Positions 41,750 to 50,804 of a stretch of 59,255 nucleotides of DNA are shown one piece after another. Made by a program: the position numbers and the translations under genes. The DNA is taken from assembly GCA_016787525.1 (NCBI GenBank), contig JAEUUP010000141.1:1-59255 (forward strand). The letters are read 5' to 3'. Origin of the DNA: Saprospiraceae bacterium (GTDB taxonomy: Bacteria > Bacteroidota > Bacteroidia > Chitinophagales > Saprospiraceae). The first letter of the stretch is position 1, and each line of letters starts with the position of its first letter. A model generated the notes under the pieces. It saw only the letters and a program-made list of their open reading frames with translations. It was not told where the DNA came from and ran no database searches.

Positions 41750-41781
41750 AAACCATTTTTTACTAACTAAACTTTATCACC

Positions 41782-42648
41782 ATGCCAAGAATCATTAAAA
41801 GTGGATTAATCCAAATGAGCTTGCCCAAGACTGAGGGGGAAGGCACAATCGAAGAAATCATGCAAGCGATGCTCGATAAGCATATTCCATACATCGAAAA
41901 AGCGGGGCAACAGGGCGTACAGATTCTCTGTTTGCAAGAGATATTCAACACACCTTATTTCTGTCCAGGACAAAGTCCCGAGTGGTATGCCTCAGCACAA
42001 CCGATTCCGAATCCTACAACAGATTTGATGCAAGAATTGGCAAAAAAGTACAGTATGGTCATCATTGTGCCGATTTATGAGCGTGAACAGGCGGGCGTAC
42101 TGTACAATACAGCTGTTGTGATTGATGCAGACGGCACTATTTTGGGCAAATATCGCAAGAACCATATACCACATACGTCTGGTTTTTACGAGAAATTCTT
42201 CTTCAAACCCGGCAACTTGGGCTATCCTGTGTTCCAAACACGCTATGCAAAAGTCGGTGTTTATATCTGCTACGACCGACATTTCCCAGATGGTGCAAGA
42301 GCTTTGGGGCTAAATGGCGCAGAAATCGTTTACAATCCTTCGGCGACGGTTGCAGGCTTGTCGCAATACCTTTGGAAACTTGAGCAGCCTGCTCATGCCG
42401 CAGCTAATGGCAACTTCTGGGGCTGCATCAACCGCGTTGGCACAGAAGCACCGTGGAATGTGGGTAAGTTCTATGGTTCGTCGTATTTTGTTAATCCACG
42501 AGGCGAAATTATTGCACAAGCATCAGAAGATAATGACGAATTATTGGTCGCCGAATTTGACTTAGAAATGATTGACCAAGTACGCAATATATGGCAATTT
42601 TTCAGAGACCGCCGACCTGAAACTTATGGTAAGTTGGTCGAGATATGA
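41782..42648 (+). CDS. Beta-ureidopropionase / N-carbamoyl amidohydrolase
   Basis: This 288-residue nitrilase-superfamily enzyme has the Glu-Lys-Cys triad: E53 in ILCLQEIFN, K126 in YRKNHIPH and C163 in VYICYDRHFPDG. It would hydrolyse N-carbamoyl-beta-alanine to beta-alanine, CO2 and ammonia, the step after dihydropyrimidinase. The long insert around CPGQSPEWYASAQPIPNPTT is normal in this subgroup. One motif copy (41830) gives Thr-Glu-Gly and is one of the few not preceded by T. Confidence 0.9.
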   Translation: MPRIIKSGLIQMSLPKTEGEGTIEEIMQAMLDKHIPYIEKAGQQGVQILCLQEIFNTPYFCPGQSPEWYASAQPIPNPTTDLMQELAKKYSMVIIVPIYEREQAGVLYNTAVVIDADGTILGKYRKNHIPHTSGFYEKFFFKPGNLGYPVFQTRYAKVGVYICYDRHFPDGARALGLNGAEIVYNPSATVAGLSQYLWKLEQPAHAAANGNFWGCINRVGTEAPWNVGKFYGSSYFVNPRGEIIAQASEDNDELLVAEFDLEMIDQVRNIWQFFRDRRPETYGKLVEI

Positions 42649-42710
42649 TACTCGTTTAACACTTTGAAAAGGTCTAAGTCTCCAAAGTTTGCCCACAAAA
42701 CCTTGAAAGT

Positions 42711-42758
42711 AAAAATGGGTGCTTTTCTTTTTCGCGAAAAAGAAAAGCACCCATTTTT
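42711..42758. terminator. 48-bp perfect palindrome
   Basis: AAAAATGGGTGCTTTTCTTT and TTCG meet their exact complement with no loop (centre CGCG, 42733-42736). It lies 62 bp after the beta-ureidopropionase stop, so it may end the operon. The rest of 42649-43054 is AT-rich. TAATTTTG at 42936-42943 is a possible -7 element for the next gene. Confidence 0.65.
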
Positions 42759-43054
42759 ATGATACAATACCATAGTTTCAAATCGTTGGACTCAAAATAT
42801 AACAAATTATTGAAAATCATCGAATTTCACGCAAAATCTATGAGCATTTAGCCACCAACGCTTACTCACCTTACAGTTTCTAAGCAGTGATGTAAAAAAA
42901 TAAATTTAAACACTACTACTTTTATAGAATTAATGTAATTTTGCAAAACAATTGAAATTTGGCTTTATTTTGGCTATACCTCTGTCCATTCATTTTAGTC
43001 TTTTAACTTCGCATCTATGCATAATTAGATCATGATTTTATCATAAAAGTTAAA

Positions 43055-43744
43055 ATGAAAAAACTGATTTTGGGCATATTCTGCCTAATTCATGCCTTAC
43101 AAGGTATGAGCCAAGTGCAAAAACAGCAAACCTATTGGATGAGAGTTTATGCACGTGTGAAGCTGAATGACAAATGGTCGTGGCAAATAGAAGCTGACAA
43201 TCGCCGTCTTTTTGGTGAGAATCAACAGGTACAATTCATCGCTCACACACATTTGCATCGAAAATTTGGAAAAAATACTGAGGGGTCTTTAGGTTTTAGT
43301 TTTTCAGAAGTGTGGCAGGGTGACTTGCCTGTGCCTGAGTTGCGACCGTTTCAAGAGTTCTATGTTTTTCAAAATCTTTCAAAGAAATGGCGTTTTTCGC
43401 ATCGTTTTCGGACGGAACAAAGATGGTTTCACAACTATCAAAGTACCTCACTTACTGAGGGGTATAATTTTAAATTTCGGATGCGCTATATGCCTCGGTT
43501 GGAGTATCGGGCTACAAGCAAATGGATTTTTAAGTCTAATGCCGAATTGATGTATCACACCGATGATTTTGACCAGTATCGCTATTATGGTGGCGTTGAA
43601 TATAAGATTTTGACTGATTTATCCTTAGAAGCAGGTTATTTGAAGGTTTATCAAAAGAGAGCCAATAATAAAGGGTATTTCGATAGAAACAATTTGCGGG
43701 TCACTTTGTATAAAGATTTTGCTGTGAATAAGATGAGAAATTGA
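43055..43744 (+). CDS. DUF2490 outer-membrane-barrel-like protein
   Basis: This 229-residue protein has a signal peptide (to GMSQ). It is followed by alternating amphipathic strands rich in aromatic and Arg residues (YWMRVYARVKLNDKWSWQIE; FRTEQRWFHNYQ; FRMRYMPRLEYRA), characteristic of DUF2490, a family presumed to form small outer-membrane barrels. Function is unknown. It has two motif copies (43277, 43454), both encoding Thr-Glu-Gly at likely turns between strands. Confidence 0.8.
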   Translation: MKKLILGIFCLIHALQGMSQVQKQQTYWMRVYARVKLNDKWSWQIEADNRRLFGENQQVQFIAHTHLHRKFGKNTEGSLGFSFSEVWQGDLPVPELRPFQEFYVFQNLSKKWRFSHRFRTEQRWFHNYQSTSLTEGYNFKFRMRYMPRLEYRATSKWIFKSNAELMYHTDDFDQYRYYGGVEYKILTDLSLEAGYLKVYQKRANNKGYFDRNNLRVTLYKDFAVNKMRN

Positions 43745-43874
43745 ATTTGAGATAGATAAATTTTTTCAGATGCTTCTTTGTGAAGCCGTTGTTTTGTTTC
43801 AGATTTTTTAATTTTTCAATAAAAATAAACCTTTTTTTTAAATAAAACACTCCAAATACTGAGGGGGTCAATTT

Positions 43875-45641
43875 ATGGAAAATAAAAAAGTTTCAGAAGT
43901 AGAAATTATCAAAGACAAAAGCCGCTATTTGCGCGGCACATTGGTTGAGAGTTTGCACAACGAAATCACAGGCGCAGTGGCGGCTGACGATACACAATTG
44001 ATCAAATTTCATGGCTCTTATCAGCAAACCGACCGAGATTTGGACAGTGAGCGCAAACGCCAAAAACTCGAACCGCTGTATTCGTTTATGATTCGTGTGC
44101 GTGTGCCAGGTGGTATTTGTACACCACAGCAATGGCTCAATATGTCCGATTTGGCAGATAAATACGGCAACGGTGGTTTGAAATTGACAACCCGTCAAGC
44201 TTTTCAGTTGCACGGTATTTTGAAGCGCGATTTACAAAAAACGATTCAAGGGTTCAACGAAGTTTTGTTGGATTCTATCGCAGGTTGTGGCGATGTCAAT
44301 CGCAATGTGATGATGAATCCGAACCCTTATCAAACCAAAGCGCACGAAGAAGTTTACGAACACGCCAAACAGATTTCGGCACATTTGACACCCAAAACGT
44401 CTGCTTATTGGGAAATTTGGTTAGAAAATCAAGCTGCCGATACCTCCGAACCCGTTTCACCTGATTCGGAAGAAGGCAAAATGGTCGCAAAAGCCAATGA
44501 CCTTTTAACCCGAAAAGTAGCAGAAGACAAAGAACCCATCTATGGCAAGCACTATCTGCCACGCAAGTTTAAAATCGCTCTGGCGATTCCGCCATACAAT
44601 GATGTGGACATTTTTGCCAACGATATTGGCTTGGCAGCCATTGTTGAGGATGGTGTACTGAGGGGGTACAATGTGGCTATCGGTGGTGGTTTTGGAATGA
44701 CTTTCGGTATGCCCGACACTTATCCTCGGCTGGCGGATATGATTGGTTTTTGCGACAAAGACCAAGTTGTGGATGTGTGTGAAAAGGTAATGACCTTACA
44801 ACGCGACTGGGGCAATCGAGAAAATCGCAAATTTTCGCGCCTCAAATACACGATTGATAGGGTGGGGTTGGATGTTTTTAAAGCAGAGGTTGAGAATCGT
44901 TTAGGCTATAAATTGCAACCACTTAAACCTTACAAATTTGAGAGCAATGGTGATGCTTATGGTTGGTCAGAAAATCACAATGGCAACTGGAATTTGACGC
45001 TTTTTGTCGAAGGTGGTCGTGTGAAAGATACCCCTCAGTATAAGTTGAAAACAGCCTTGCACAAAGTTGCCATGTTAGGCACAGGCGATTTCCGTTTGAC
45101 GGGTAATCAGAATGTGATGATTTGTAATATTCCTACGAGCAAAAAAGGGAAAGTCCAAGACATTTTGAGCCAATATGGTGTGATGCGTGAGACTTACAAA
45201 CACACGGCTTTGCGTCTAAGCTCGATGGCTTGTGTGGCACTCAATACGTGTTCGTTGGCATTCGCAGAAGCTGAGCGTTATTTGCCTCGTTTGATTGACA
45301 AATTAGATGCGATTGTCCGCATGAATGGTTTGGACAACAAAGAAATCGTGATGCGCATGACAGGTTGTCCAAACGGCTGTGGCCGTCCTTATCTGGGTGA
45401 AATTGGTTTGATTGGTCGTTCTGTTGGGCGTTATAATTTGTATTTAGGCGCGGCGCACAATGGTCAGCGTCTGAACAAATTGTACAAAGAAATGCTTAAC
45501 GAAGAAGAAATCATTGCCGAATTGAAGCCCATTATTGAAGATTATGCCAAAAATCGCCAACAAGGTGAGCATTTCGGTGATTTTACGATTCGCAAAAACT
45601 ATATAAAACCGACAACGCATGGACTTAACTTCCACGACTGA
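43875..45641 (+). CDS. cysI: Assimilatory sulfite reductase hemoprotein
   Basis: This 588-residue siroheme/4Fe-4S enzyme reduces sulfite to sulfide with six electrons. The cluster and siroheme cysteines are C453-x5-C459 (MACVALNTC) and C498-x3-C502 (TGCPNGCGR). LPRKFKIALAIPPYNDVDIF is characteristic of sulfite rather than nitrite reductases, so cysI is preferred, though the families are close. The next gene is a TauE/SafE-type exporter overlapping by 23 nt, in keeping with sulfite handling. A motif copy (43858) lies just before the start; two more are inside (44657, 45031). Confidence 0.88.
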   Translation: MENKKVSEVEIIKDKSRYLRGTLVESLHNEITGAVAADDTQLIKFHGSYQQTDRDLDSERKRQKLEPLYSFMIRVRVPGGICTPQQWLNMSDLADKYGNGGLKLTTRQAFQLHGILKRDLQKTIQGFNEVLLDSIAGCGDVNRNVMMNPNPYQTKAHEEVYEHAKQISAHLTPKTSAYWEIWLENQAADTSEPVSPDSEEGKMVAKANDLLTRKVAEDKEPIYGKHYLPRKFKIALAIPPYNDVDIFANDIGLAAIVEDGVLRGYNVAIGGGFGMTFGMPDTYPRLADMIGFCDKDQVVDVCEKVMTLQRDWGNRENRKFSRLKYTIDRVGLDVFKAEVENRLGYKLQPLKPYKFESNGDAYGWSENHNGNWNLTLFVEGGRVKDTPQYKLKTALHKVAMLGTGDFRLTGNQNVMICNIPTSKKGKVQDILSQYGVMRETYKHTALRLSSMACVALNTCSLAFAEAERYLPRLIDKLDAIVRMNGLDNKEIVMRMTGCPNGCGRPYLGEIGLIGRSVGRYNLYLGAAHNGQRLNKLYKEMLNEEEIIAELKPIIEDYAKNRQQGEHFGDFTIRKNYIKPTTHGLNFHD

Positions 45642-46647
45642 GCCAATTGAGCAGTTGGAAGAACATTTGCCTAAAAATACTGAGGGGGGTAATTTAGTTC
45701 TTTTCAATATGACGATTTTAGGCTATAAATTGACACTGCATAAGCCACTTCAAGCCGCTCATGCTGACCGTTGGAAAACAGATTGGAAAGCCAGAGCGAC
45801 TATTGCAGTCGTGCTATTTGGGGTTTCCTTTTTGGTCAATGTGCTGTTGCTTTTTGTATCAATCGAAGATTTAAAACAAGCAACAAGTCAAATCGAGCCA
45901 ATTTTCTACCAATTTATCCTCGTTGGTTTTGGCGCACAGTTGGTAGATGGGCTTTTGGGTATGGGTTATGGTGTGACTTCGCAAATATTTTTAATGTCGT
46001 TGGGCATACCTCCTGCCGCTATTGGGTCGAGTATTCATACAGCAGAGATGTTTTCAAGTGGTGCATCAGGCTTTAGTCATTATAAATTTGGCAATGTCAA
46101 CAAGCGTTTATTTCGGGCGATGGTCATTCCAGGTGTCATTGGGGCTATTGCTGGTGCATTGTTATTGGTCTATTTGGGCGAAAAACACGCAGGCTGGGTG
46201 CGTCCTGCCTTGGCAACTTATGCGATGCTTTTGGGGATTCGTATTTTGGTCAGTGCTTTCCGCAAGAAGAAAAATGCACAGAAAAGACCTGTCAAAAAAG
46301 CAGGCTTGTTGGCAATGGCAGGTGGTTTTTTAGACTCATTTGGCGGTGGTGGTTGGGGTCCTTTGGTCACTTCTACGCTGATTTCGAGTGGTCGTACGCC
46401 CAATTATGTCATCGGAACAGTCAGTTTAACGGAGTTTTTTGTCACTTTCGCCAGTGCTTTTACTTTTTTTACCACTATTGGCGTATCGCATTGGCAAGTT
46501 ATTGCAGGACTTATAGTGGGTGGCGTGGTTGCTGCACCCATTTCAGCTCGTTTGGCAGGTCGTTTGCCTGTGAAATGGATGCTTGTAGGCGTGGGGTGTA
46601 TGGTTATTTTCTGGAGTTTGCGTATCTTAGCGAAGTTTATATTTTAA
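45619..46647 (+). CDS. TauE/SafE-family membrane exporter
   Basis: This 342-residue protein has an N-terminal cytosolic stretch of about 60 residues, followed by about eight membrane helices with the two-repeat TauE/SafE pattern (LVGFGAQLVDGLLGMGYGV; GGFLDSFGGGGWGPLVTSTL). Such proteins move sulfite, sulfoacetate or similar anions. The start overlaps the cysI stop by 23 nt, which indicates translational coupling, and the pairing suggests excess sulfite export (inference). A motif copy (45679) lies in the variable N-terminal region. Confidence 0.88.
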   Translation: MDLTSTTEPIEQLEEHLPKNTEGGNLVLFNMTILGYKLTLHKPLQAAHADRWKTDWKARATIAVVLFGVSFLVNVLLLFVSIEDLKQATSQIEPIFYQFILVGFGAQLVDGLLGMGYGVTSQIFLMSLGIPPAAIGSSIHTAEMFSSGASGFSHYKFGNVNKRLFRAMVIPGVIGAIAGALLLVYLGEKHAGWVRPALATYAMLLGIRILVSAFRKKKNAQKRPVKKAGLLAMAGGFLDSFGGGGWGPLVTSTLISSGRTPNYVIGTVSLTEFFVTFASAFTFFTTIGVSHWQVIAGLIVGGVVAAPISARLAGRLPVKWMLVGVGCMVIFWSLRILAKFIF

Positions 46648-46713
46648 AAAATTGGGTTTCAGTACAAAAATTAAGGATTAAAGGCGCGATACTGCGTGTG
46701 GAATCGTTAGTTT

Positions 46714-47400
46714 TTGTACTTGAAACTTGAAAAAATCATCGCTTTGAAAACGCTGCATCTTGTCTATGCCACTTTTTTATGGGTTTCATTATCCTTTTTT
46801 TGGTACTTAATGTTCCGAATTATCGTGCCTTACACTTCAGGCGAAACAGATATTGATTTTTTACTTACCAAACAGCACATCATCGGTTGGACGACTTACA
46901 GGTGGTCGTTTTATCTCCACATTTTCAGCAGTTTATGGGTTTTAGCTTCGGGTTTGACGCAATTTTCTAAGCGATTGTTGCGCAATGGTGCTGTTATTCA
47001 CCGTTGGGTAGGGCGTGTGTATGTAGGCATCGTTTTGCTCATCAGCGCACCTGCGGCCTGTGTGATGTCTGTTTATGCAAACGGAAATGAATGGACGAAG
47101 GCTTCTTTTTTGATTTTGAGTATATTGTGGTGGGTCGTGACTTATCTGGCGTATCGCGCTATACTGAGGGGGGATATTTTGTCCCATAAATGGTGGATGT
47201 ACCGCAGTTTTGCTTTGACTTTATCGGCTATTACTTTGCGGATTTTGCAATTTGGCTTCGCAATGTGGACAGACATTGAACCAGAAAGAGCTTATGAAAT
47301 CATCGCTACGCCGAGTTGGGTGGTCAATTTGTTGGTGGCAGAAATGTTGATTTATTTCCAAAAAAGAAAAAACCGTTACAATGCTTTTGAGTCATTGTAA
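46714..47400 (+). CDS. DUF2306-like membrane protein
   Basis: This 228-residue protein has about six membrane helices (LHLVYATFLWVSLSFFWYLM; VYVGIVLLISAPAACVMSVY; ILSILWWVVTYLAYRAIL) and the His residues HRWVGRVYVG and SHKWWMYRSFALT typical of DUF2306. Function is unknown. The start is a TTG at 46714; no ATG occurs before the first helix, so the exact start is uncertain. A motif copy (47163) gives Leu-Arg-Gly in a loop. A bidirectional hairpin overlaps its last codons. Confidence 0.75.
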   Translation: MYLKLEKIIALKTLHLVYATFLWVSLSFFWYLMFRIIVPYTSGETDIDFLLTKQHIIGWTTYRWSFYLHIFSSLWVLASGLTQFSKRLLRNGAVIHRWVGRVYVGIVLLISAPAACVMSVYANGNEWTKASFLILSILWWVVTYLAYRAILRGDILSHKWWMYRSFALTLSAITLRILQFGFAMWTDIEPERAYEIIATPSWVVNLLVAEMLIYFQKRKNRYNAFESL

Positions 47401-47408
47401 CGGTTTTT
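47368..47408. terminator. Bidirectional terminator overlapping a coding end
   Basis: AAAACCGTTACAATG (left arm, with further A upstream) pairs with CATTGTAACGGTTTT (right arm) around CTTTTGAGT. The left arm codes for the last residues of the DUF2306 protein, and the stop TAA lies in the right arm. It serves both this gene and the convergent gene ending at 47420. Confidence 0.8.
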
Positions 47409-47419
47409 GACACATACAT

Positions 47420-48181
47420 TTATGGGTCGGCTCGAATCACAGCTTCTTTTTTTCCTTTTTCTTTTTCTACGCCCTTTTCTTTCAACAGAGACTCGTTTTT
47501 CTTTTCTAAAAACTGTAATTCTTTGACTTTCATGTTTTTGTAATCATAACTATCTTCCGAATTCTTTTCCCAAACCATTTTATATTTAGTTTGAGTTAAA
47601 TTCAAATCTTGACCAATATTGCCTTCCACTAAACTTTCATGATACACCGAAGCCATCATTTTTTCACTCACCAATTTGCCTTTTAACGTGAATGTTGCAG
47701 CATAATAATTATAACCACCACGTCTCGTAAAATAAACCAAAACGTGATTGTCTTTGGTTTGGAATGCCATGAGAGGCTCACCAATCGGCGGCGGCATTCG
47801 GCTGAAACGTTCTTGATTGTCTAAGGCAGGGAAGAACTTTCGGAACTCTCTCGGCAAGGTTTTACGCTCTGCTTTCTTTGATTCGTCAGGCTTGTACATC
47901 GCCAAATATTGGTCACGTAAAACATTGGCAGTCAAACTAAAAGGCAGATTGCCTTTCGGAAATTGTTCTAAGAGTTTTTCAAAACTGGCATCGGTTGTAT
48001 TGTTTTCTTTTGCATGTTTTTGATATTCTTCCCATTCAAGGGAACTGCCTTCATCAAGTGGTGGTGGTTCTGCCAATACAACGGAAGTTGGAACGGTTTT
48101 AGGCGATTTTTTTTGATAAAAAGCAAATGAGAATGCGCTGCACAGAGCGAATAGGGTAGAGAAGAGGAGGATTTTTTTCAT
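47420..48181 (-). CDS. Exported protein, unknown function
   Basis: This 253-residue protein has a signal peptide (MKKILLFSTLFALCSAFSFA), a Pro-rich linker, a soluble domain (LEQFPKGNLPFSLTANVLRD; HVLVYFTRRGGYNYYAATFT) and a Lys/Glu-rich C-terminal tail. I recognise no family. It is not preceded by phased boxes. A motif copy (48271) lies in its 5' region 90 bp upstream. Confidence 0.7.
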   Translation of the reverse strand: MKKILLFSTLFALCSAFSFAFYQKKSPKTVPTSVVLAEPPPLDEGSSLEWEEYQKHAKENNTTDASFEKLLEQFPKGNLPFSLTANVLRDQYLAMYKPDESKKAERKTLPREFRKFFPALDNQERFSRMPPPIGEPLMAFQTKDNHVLVYFTRRGGYNYYAATFTLKGKLVSEKMMASVYHESLVEGNIGQDLNLTQTKYKMVWEKNSEDSYDYKNMKVKELQFLEKKNESLLKEKGVEKEKGKKEAVIRADP

Positions 48182-48369
48182 TTTGGCATCTGTTTTAAAG
48201 TGAAGAATAGATTTGAATAACGCTTAACTGCGGATATAAAGTGTTCGTTTATTGTTAAAACCTACGAAATACTGAGGGGTATTTTTTCAGATGCAAATTC
48301 TTCTTATTTTGGTGTGTAAAGTATCGAAAATATGAGAAGCGATTTTATGGAAATAACATGTTGATTAAA

Positions 48370-48418
48370 AATAGAGGAGGTTTAGAAAACTTCCAAAGTT
48401 CCCTAAACCTCCTCTATT
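48370..48418 (-). terminator. Terminator of preA
   Basis: AATAGAGGAGGTTTAG (48370-48385) pairs exactly with CTAAACCTCCTCTATT (48403-48418). The inner AAAACTTCCAAAGTTCC extends the stem with one or two mismatches. It lies 40 bp beyond the preA stop. Confidence 0.75.
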
Positions 48419-48457
48419 CTAAAGTCAGCCTCTTTTTGACTTATACAAAATAGACCA

Positions 48458-49726
48458 TTAATGACTATTCAAAGGCAACCCGCGACGTTGAAATTCACTC
48501 CAATTGATGTATTCGTCGCCATGCCTTTTTTCGACCATCGTAATGCAATTGTCAACGGGACAAACCAATTGGCAGAGGTTGCAACCGACGCAATCGGGTT
48601 CTTTGACAGTGTATGTATTGTAAGGTTGACCCCTCAGTAAATCAATGGCTTGGTGGCTTGCATCCTCGCAAGTGATGTGGCAGAGACCACAATGAATACA
48701 TTTTGTCTGGTCAATATTAGCAACAATATGGAAATTTAAGTCCAATTTTTCCCAATCTGTCACTTTTTTGACCGATAAACCGACGAAATCCTCTATGTTT
48801 TCAAAGCCTTTTTCATCCATCCAATTGGATAAACCGCTTGTCAAATCTTCGATAATGCGAAAACCATATTTCATCACTGCTGTACACACTTGTACATTGG
48901 ATGCACCCAAAAGCATAAATTCGGCGGCATCTTGCCAAGTCGTCACACCGCCAATACCTGATACAGGTATGTGTGCAAAACGAGGGTTTTTTGTAATCGT
49001 ATGCAACATTTTCAAAGCTATCGGTTTCACAGCGGGGCCGCAATAACCGCCATAAGCCGATTGACCACCCACATTGGGGCGTACATCAAAGGTATCTAAA
49101 TCCACACCTGTAATGCTTTGAATAGTATTTATGAGCGACAAACCGTTCGTGCCTGCTTGCACGCACGCCCAACCTGTCGGCACAACTGAGTGGACATTCG
49201 GTGTCAATTTGGTGATAACAGGGATAGTTGCGCATTCCATCACCCATTCGACCACCATTTTAGCGATTTCAGGGTCTTGTCCGACTGCTGCGCCCATGCC
49301 ACGTTCGGTCATACCATGTGGGCAACCGAAATTCAACTCAAGACCATGCGCTCCTGTATCTTCCACCTGTTTGATGAGTTCGTGCCACGATTTGCGGTCG
49401 TTATCAGCCATCAAAGAGACAATCATGGCACGGTCAGGGAATTCTTTTAGTACCTCACGTATTTCTTTAAGGTTGATACTGAGGGGTCTATCTGAAATCA
49501 GTTCAATATTATTCAAACCCATCACTCGTTTACCTGCATAGTTGACAGCTGAATAGCGCGATGAAGTATTCTTGACTTGAGAACCCAGTGTTTTCCAAAC
49601 AACACCGCCCCAACCCGCTTCAAAAGCACGCAAAACATTGATTTTTTTGTCAGTTGGCGGTGCGCTTGCCAACCAAAAAGGGTTAGGAGATGTGATACCG
49701 AGGTAGTTGGAATGTAGATTTGCCAT
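48458..49726 (-). CDS. preA: Dihydropyrimidine dehydrogenase, PreA-type subunit
   Basis: This 422-residue protein has an N-terminal FMN-binding TIM barrel (NPFWLASAPPTDKKINVLRA; GLELNFGCPHGMTERGMG with the catalytic-loop Cys; PVITKLTPNV; GIGGVTTWQDA). Two C-terminal 4Fe-4S ferredoxin motifs follow, CIHCGLCHITC and CVGCNLCQLVC. PreA reduces uracil or thymine to the dihydro form, the first step before the dihydropyrimidinase encoded at 39807. The flavoprotein partner PreT is not in the window. It has motif copies at 48630 and 49478. Confidence 0.93.
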   Translation of the reverse strand: MANLHSNYLGITSPNPFWLASAPPTDKKINVLRAFEAGWGGVVWKTLGSQVKNTSSRYSAVNYAGKRVMGLNNIELISDRPLSINLKEIREVLKEFPDRAMIVSLMADNDRKSWHELIKQVEDTGAHGLELNFGCPHGMTERGMGAAVGQDPEIAKMVVEWVMECATIPVITKLTPNVHSVVPTGWACVQAGTNGLSLINTIQSITGVDLDTFDVRPNVGGQSAYGGYCGPAVKPIALKMLHTITKNPRFAHIPVSGIGGVTTWQDAAEFMLLGASNVQVCTAVMKYGFRIIEDLTSGLSNWMDEKGFENIEDFVGLSVKKVTDWEKLDLNFHIVANIDQTKCIHCGLCHITCEDASHQAIDLLRGQPYNTYTVKEPDCVGCNLCQLVCPVDNCITMVEKRHGDEYINWSEFQRRGLPLNSH

Positions 49727-49776
49727 ATATTTTAAGATTGTGAGACAATGATGATGATTCTTTCCGAAGAATTTGT

Positions 49777-49806
49777 CAAAAATAAGCGTTTTATATCATA
49801 ATGCAA
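49777..49806 (-). promoter_or_regulatory. preA promoter
   Basis: Read on the minus strand: TTG (49806-49804), a 19-nt spacer and TATTTTTG (49784-49777). This is a full match to the Bacteroidota TTTG / TAnnTTTG pattern with normal spacing, and the start codon is 50 nt downstream. Confidence 0.7.
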
Positions 49807-49851
49807 GTGTTTTTTTTATCCACTGCCAATTGTAAAAAAACAGTCAGAATA

Positions 49852-49881
49852 TTTGAAACCATGAATAAGACCGTACATTTG
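49852..49881 (+). promoter_or_regulatory. terC promoter
   Basis: TTTG (49852-49855), an 18-nt spacer and TACATTTG (49874-49881), which matches TAnnTTTG. It is 60 bp before the TerC ATG and divergent from the preA promoter. Confidence 0.6.
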
Positions 49882-49941
49882 CCGACTTTTTGGAACTAAA
49901 CCCATTTTCAACTTGTTTTTCGGAAAACAAAATAAAATTTG

Positions 49942-50706
49942 ATGGATTTTTTACATTCTATTTTAGGGAACGACTTACAAGCTGCGGCAACTATTATCTT
50001 TTCTCTCATCATCATCGAAAGTCTTTTATCAGTTGACAATGCGGCAGTCCTTGCGACTATGGTCATGGATTTGCCCAAAGAACAACGAGGGCGCGCCTTG
50101 AAATACGGTATCATTGGTGCTTATGTGTTCAGAGGTATTTGCCTACTATTAGCAGCTTGGCTCGTTAAGATTTGGTGGCTTAAACTAATTGGTGGTCTTT
50201 ATTTGCTCTATTTGGCTTTTGACTATTTCAAATCAAAATCAACACCTCAGAAAGAAGACGATACTTTGAATAAAGAAAGTAGTTGGCTTTATCGCAAAAC
50301 CATAGGTGTTTTTGGCAAATTCTGGTCAACTGTGATACTTATAGAAGCCATGGACTTGGCTTTTTCGATGGATAATGTTTTTGCTGTGGTGGCTTTTACG
50401 GACAATATTTGGATTATTTGCATTGGCGTTTTCATTGGCATCTTAGCCATGCGTTTTGTCGCTCAAGGTTTTGTCAAATTGATGGAAAAATACCCATTCC
50501 TCGAAACGGCAGCTTTTATCGTCATTGCTATTTTAGGGATAAAATTGACGCTCTCTGTCTATACACATTTCAATCCTAAAACTCTCATAACAGAACTCAT
50601 AGAAGGGCATAATTCCGACCTTTATTTGTCGCTTGTGACGGTAAGTGTGTTTATTGTACCTGTTCTCACATCCATGTTTTTTGGTTTTCCGAAGAAGAAA
50701 GAATAA
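49942..50706 (+). CDS. TerC-family membrane protein
   Basis: This 254-residue protein starts at the ATG at 49942 (a TTG one codon earlier is in frame). It has about seven membrane helices with the TerC signatures SLIIIESLLSVDNAAVLATM and LIEAMDLAFSMDNVFAVVAF, whose acidic residues (E, D in ESLLSVDNA and D in SMDNV) are thought to bind metal. Members export Mn(II) or link to tellurite resistance; Mn export is the likelier role here. No motif copy lies within about 1.6 kb around it, the longest gene-bearing gap after 28-29.7 kb. Confidence 0.88.
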   Translation: MDFLHSILGNDLQAAATIIFSLIIIESLLSVDNAAVLATMVMDLPKEQRGRALKYGIIGAYVFRGICLLLAAWLVKIWWLKLIGGLYLLYLAFDYFKSKSTPQKEDDTLNKESSWLYRKTIGVFGKFWSTVILIEAMDLAFSMDNVFAVVAFTDNIWIICIGVFIGILAMRFVAQGFVKLMEKYPFLETAAFIVIAILGIKLTLSVYTHFNPKTLITELIEGHNSDLYLSLVTVSVFIVPVLTSMFFGFPKKKE

Positions 50707-50717
50707 CTTTTATGATA

Positions 50718-50793
50718 GATTATTGCCTATGAAGATTAAGTCTTATAAGAGATTGATTATCAAAATATAAGCACTCTCACATAGGCAATAATC
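50718..50793. terminator. Inverted repeat between convergent genes
   Basis: GATTATTGCCTATG (50718-50731) and CATAGGCAATAATC (50780-50793) are exact complements across a 48-nt loop that has smaller pairings. It lies between the TerC stop and the end of the large adhesin-like gene. Confidence 0.6.
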
Positions 50794-50804
50794 ATCTCTT
50801 TTAT

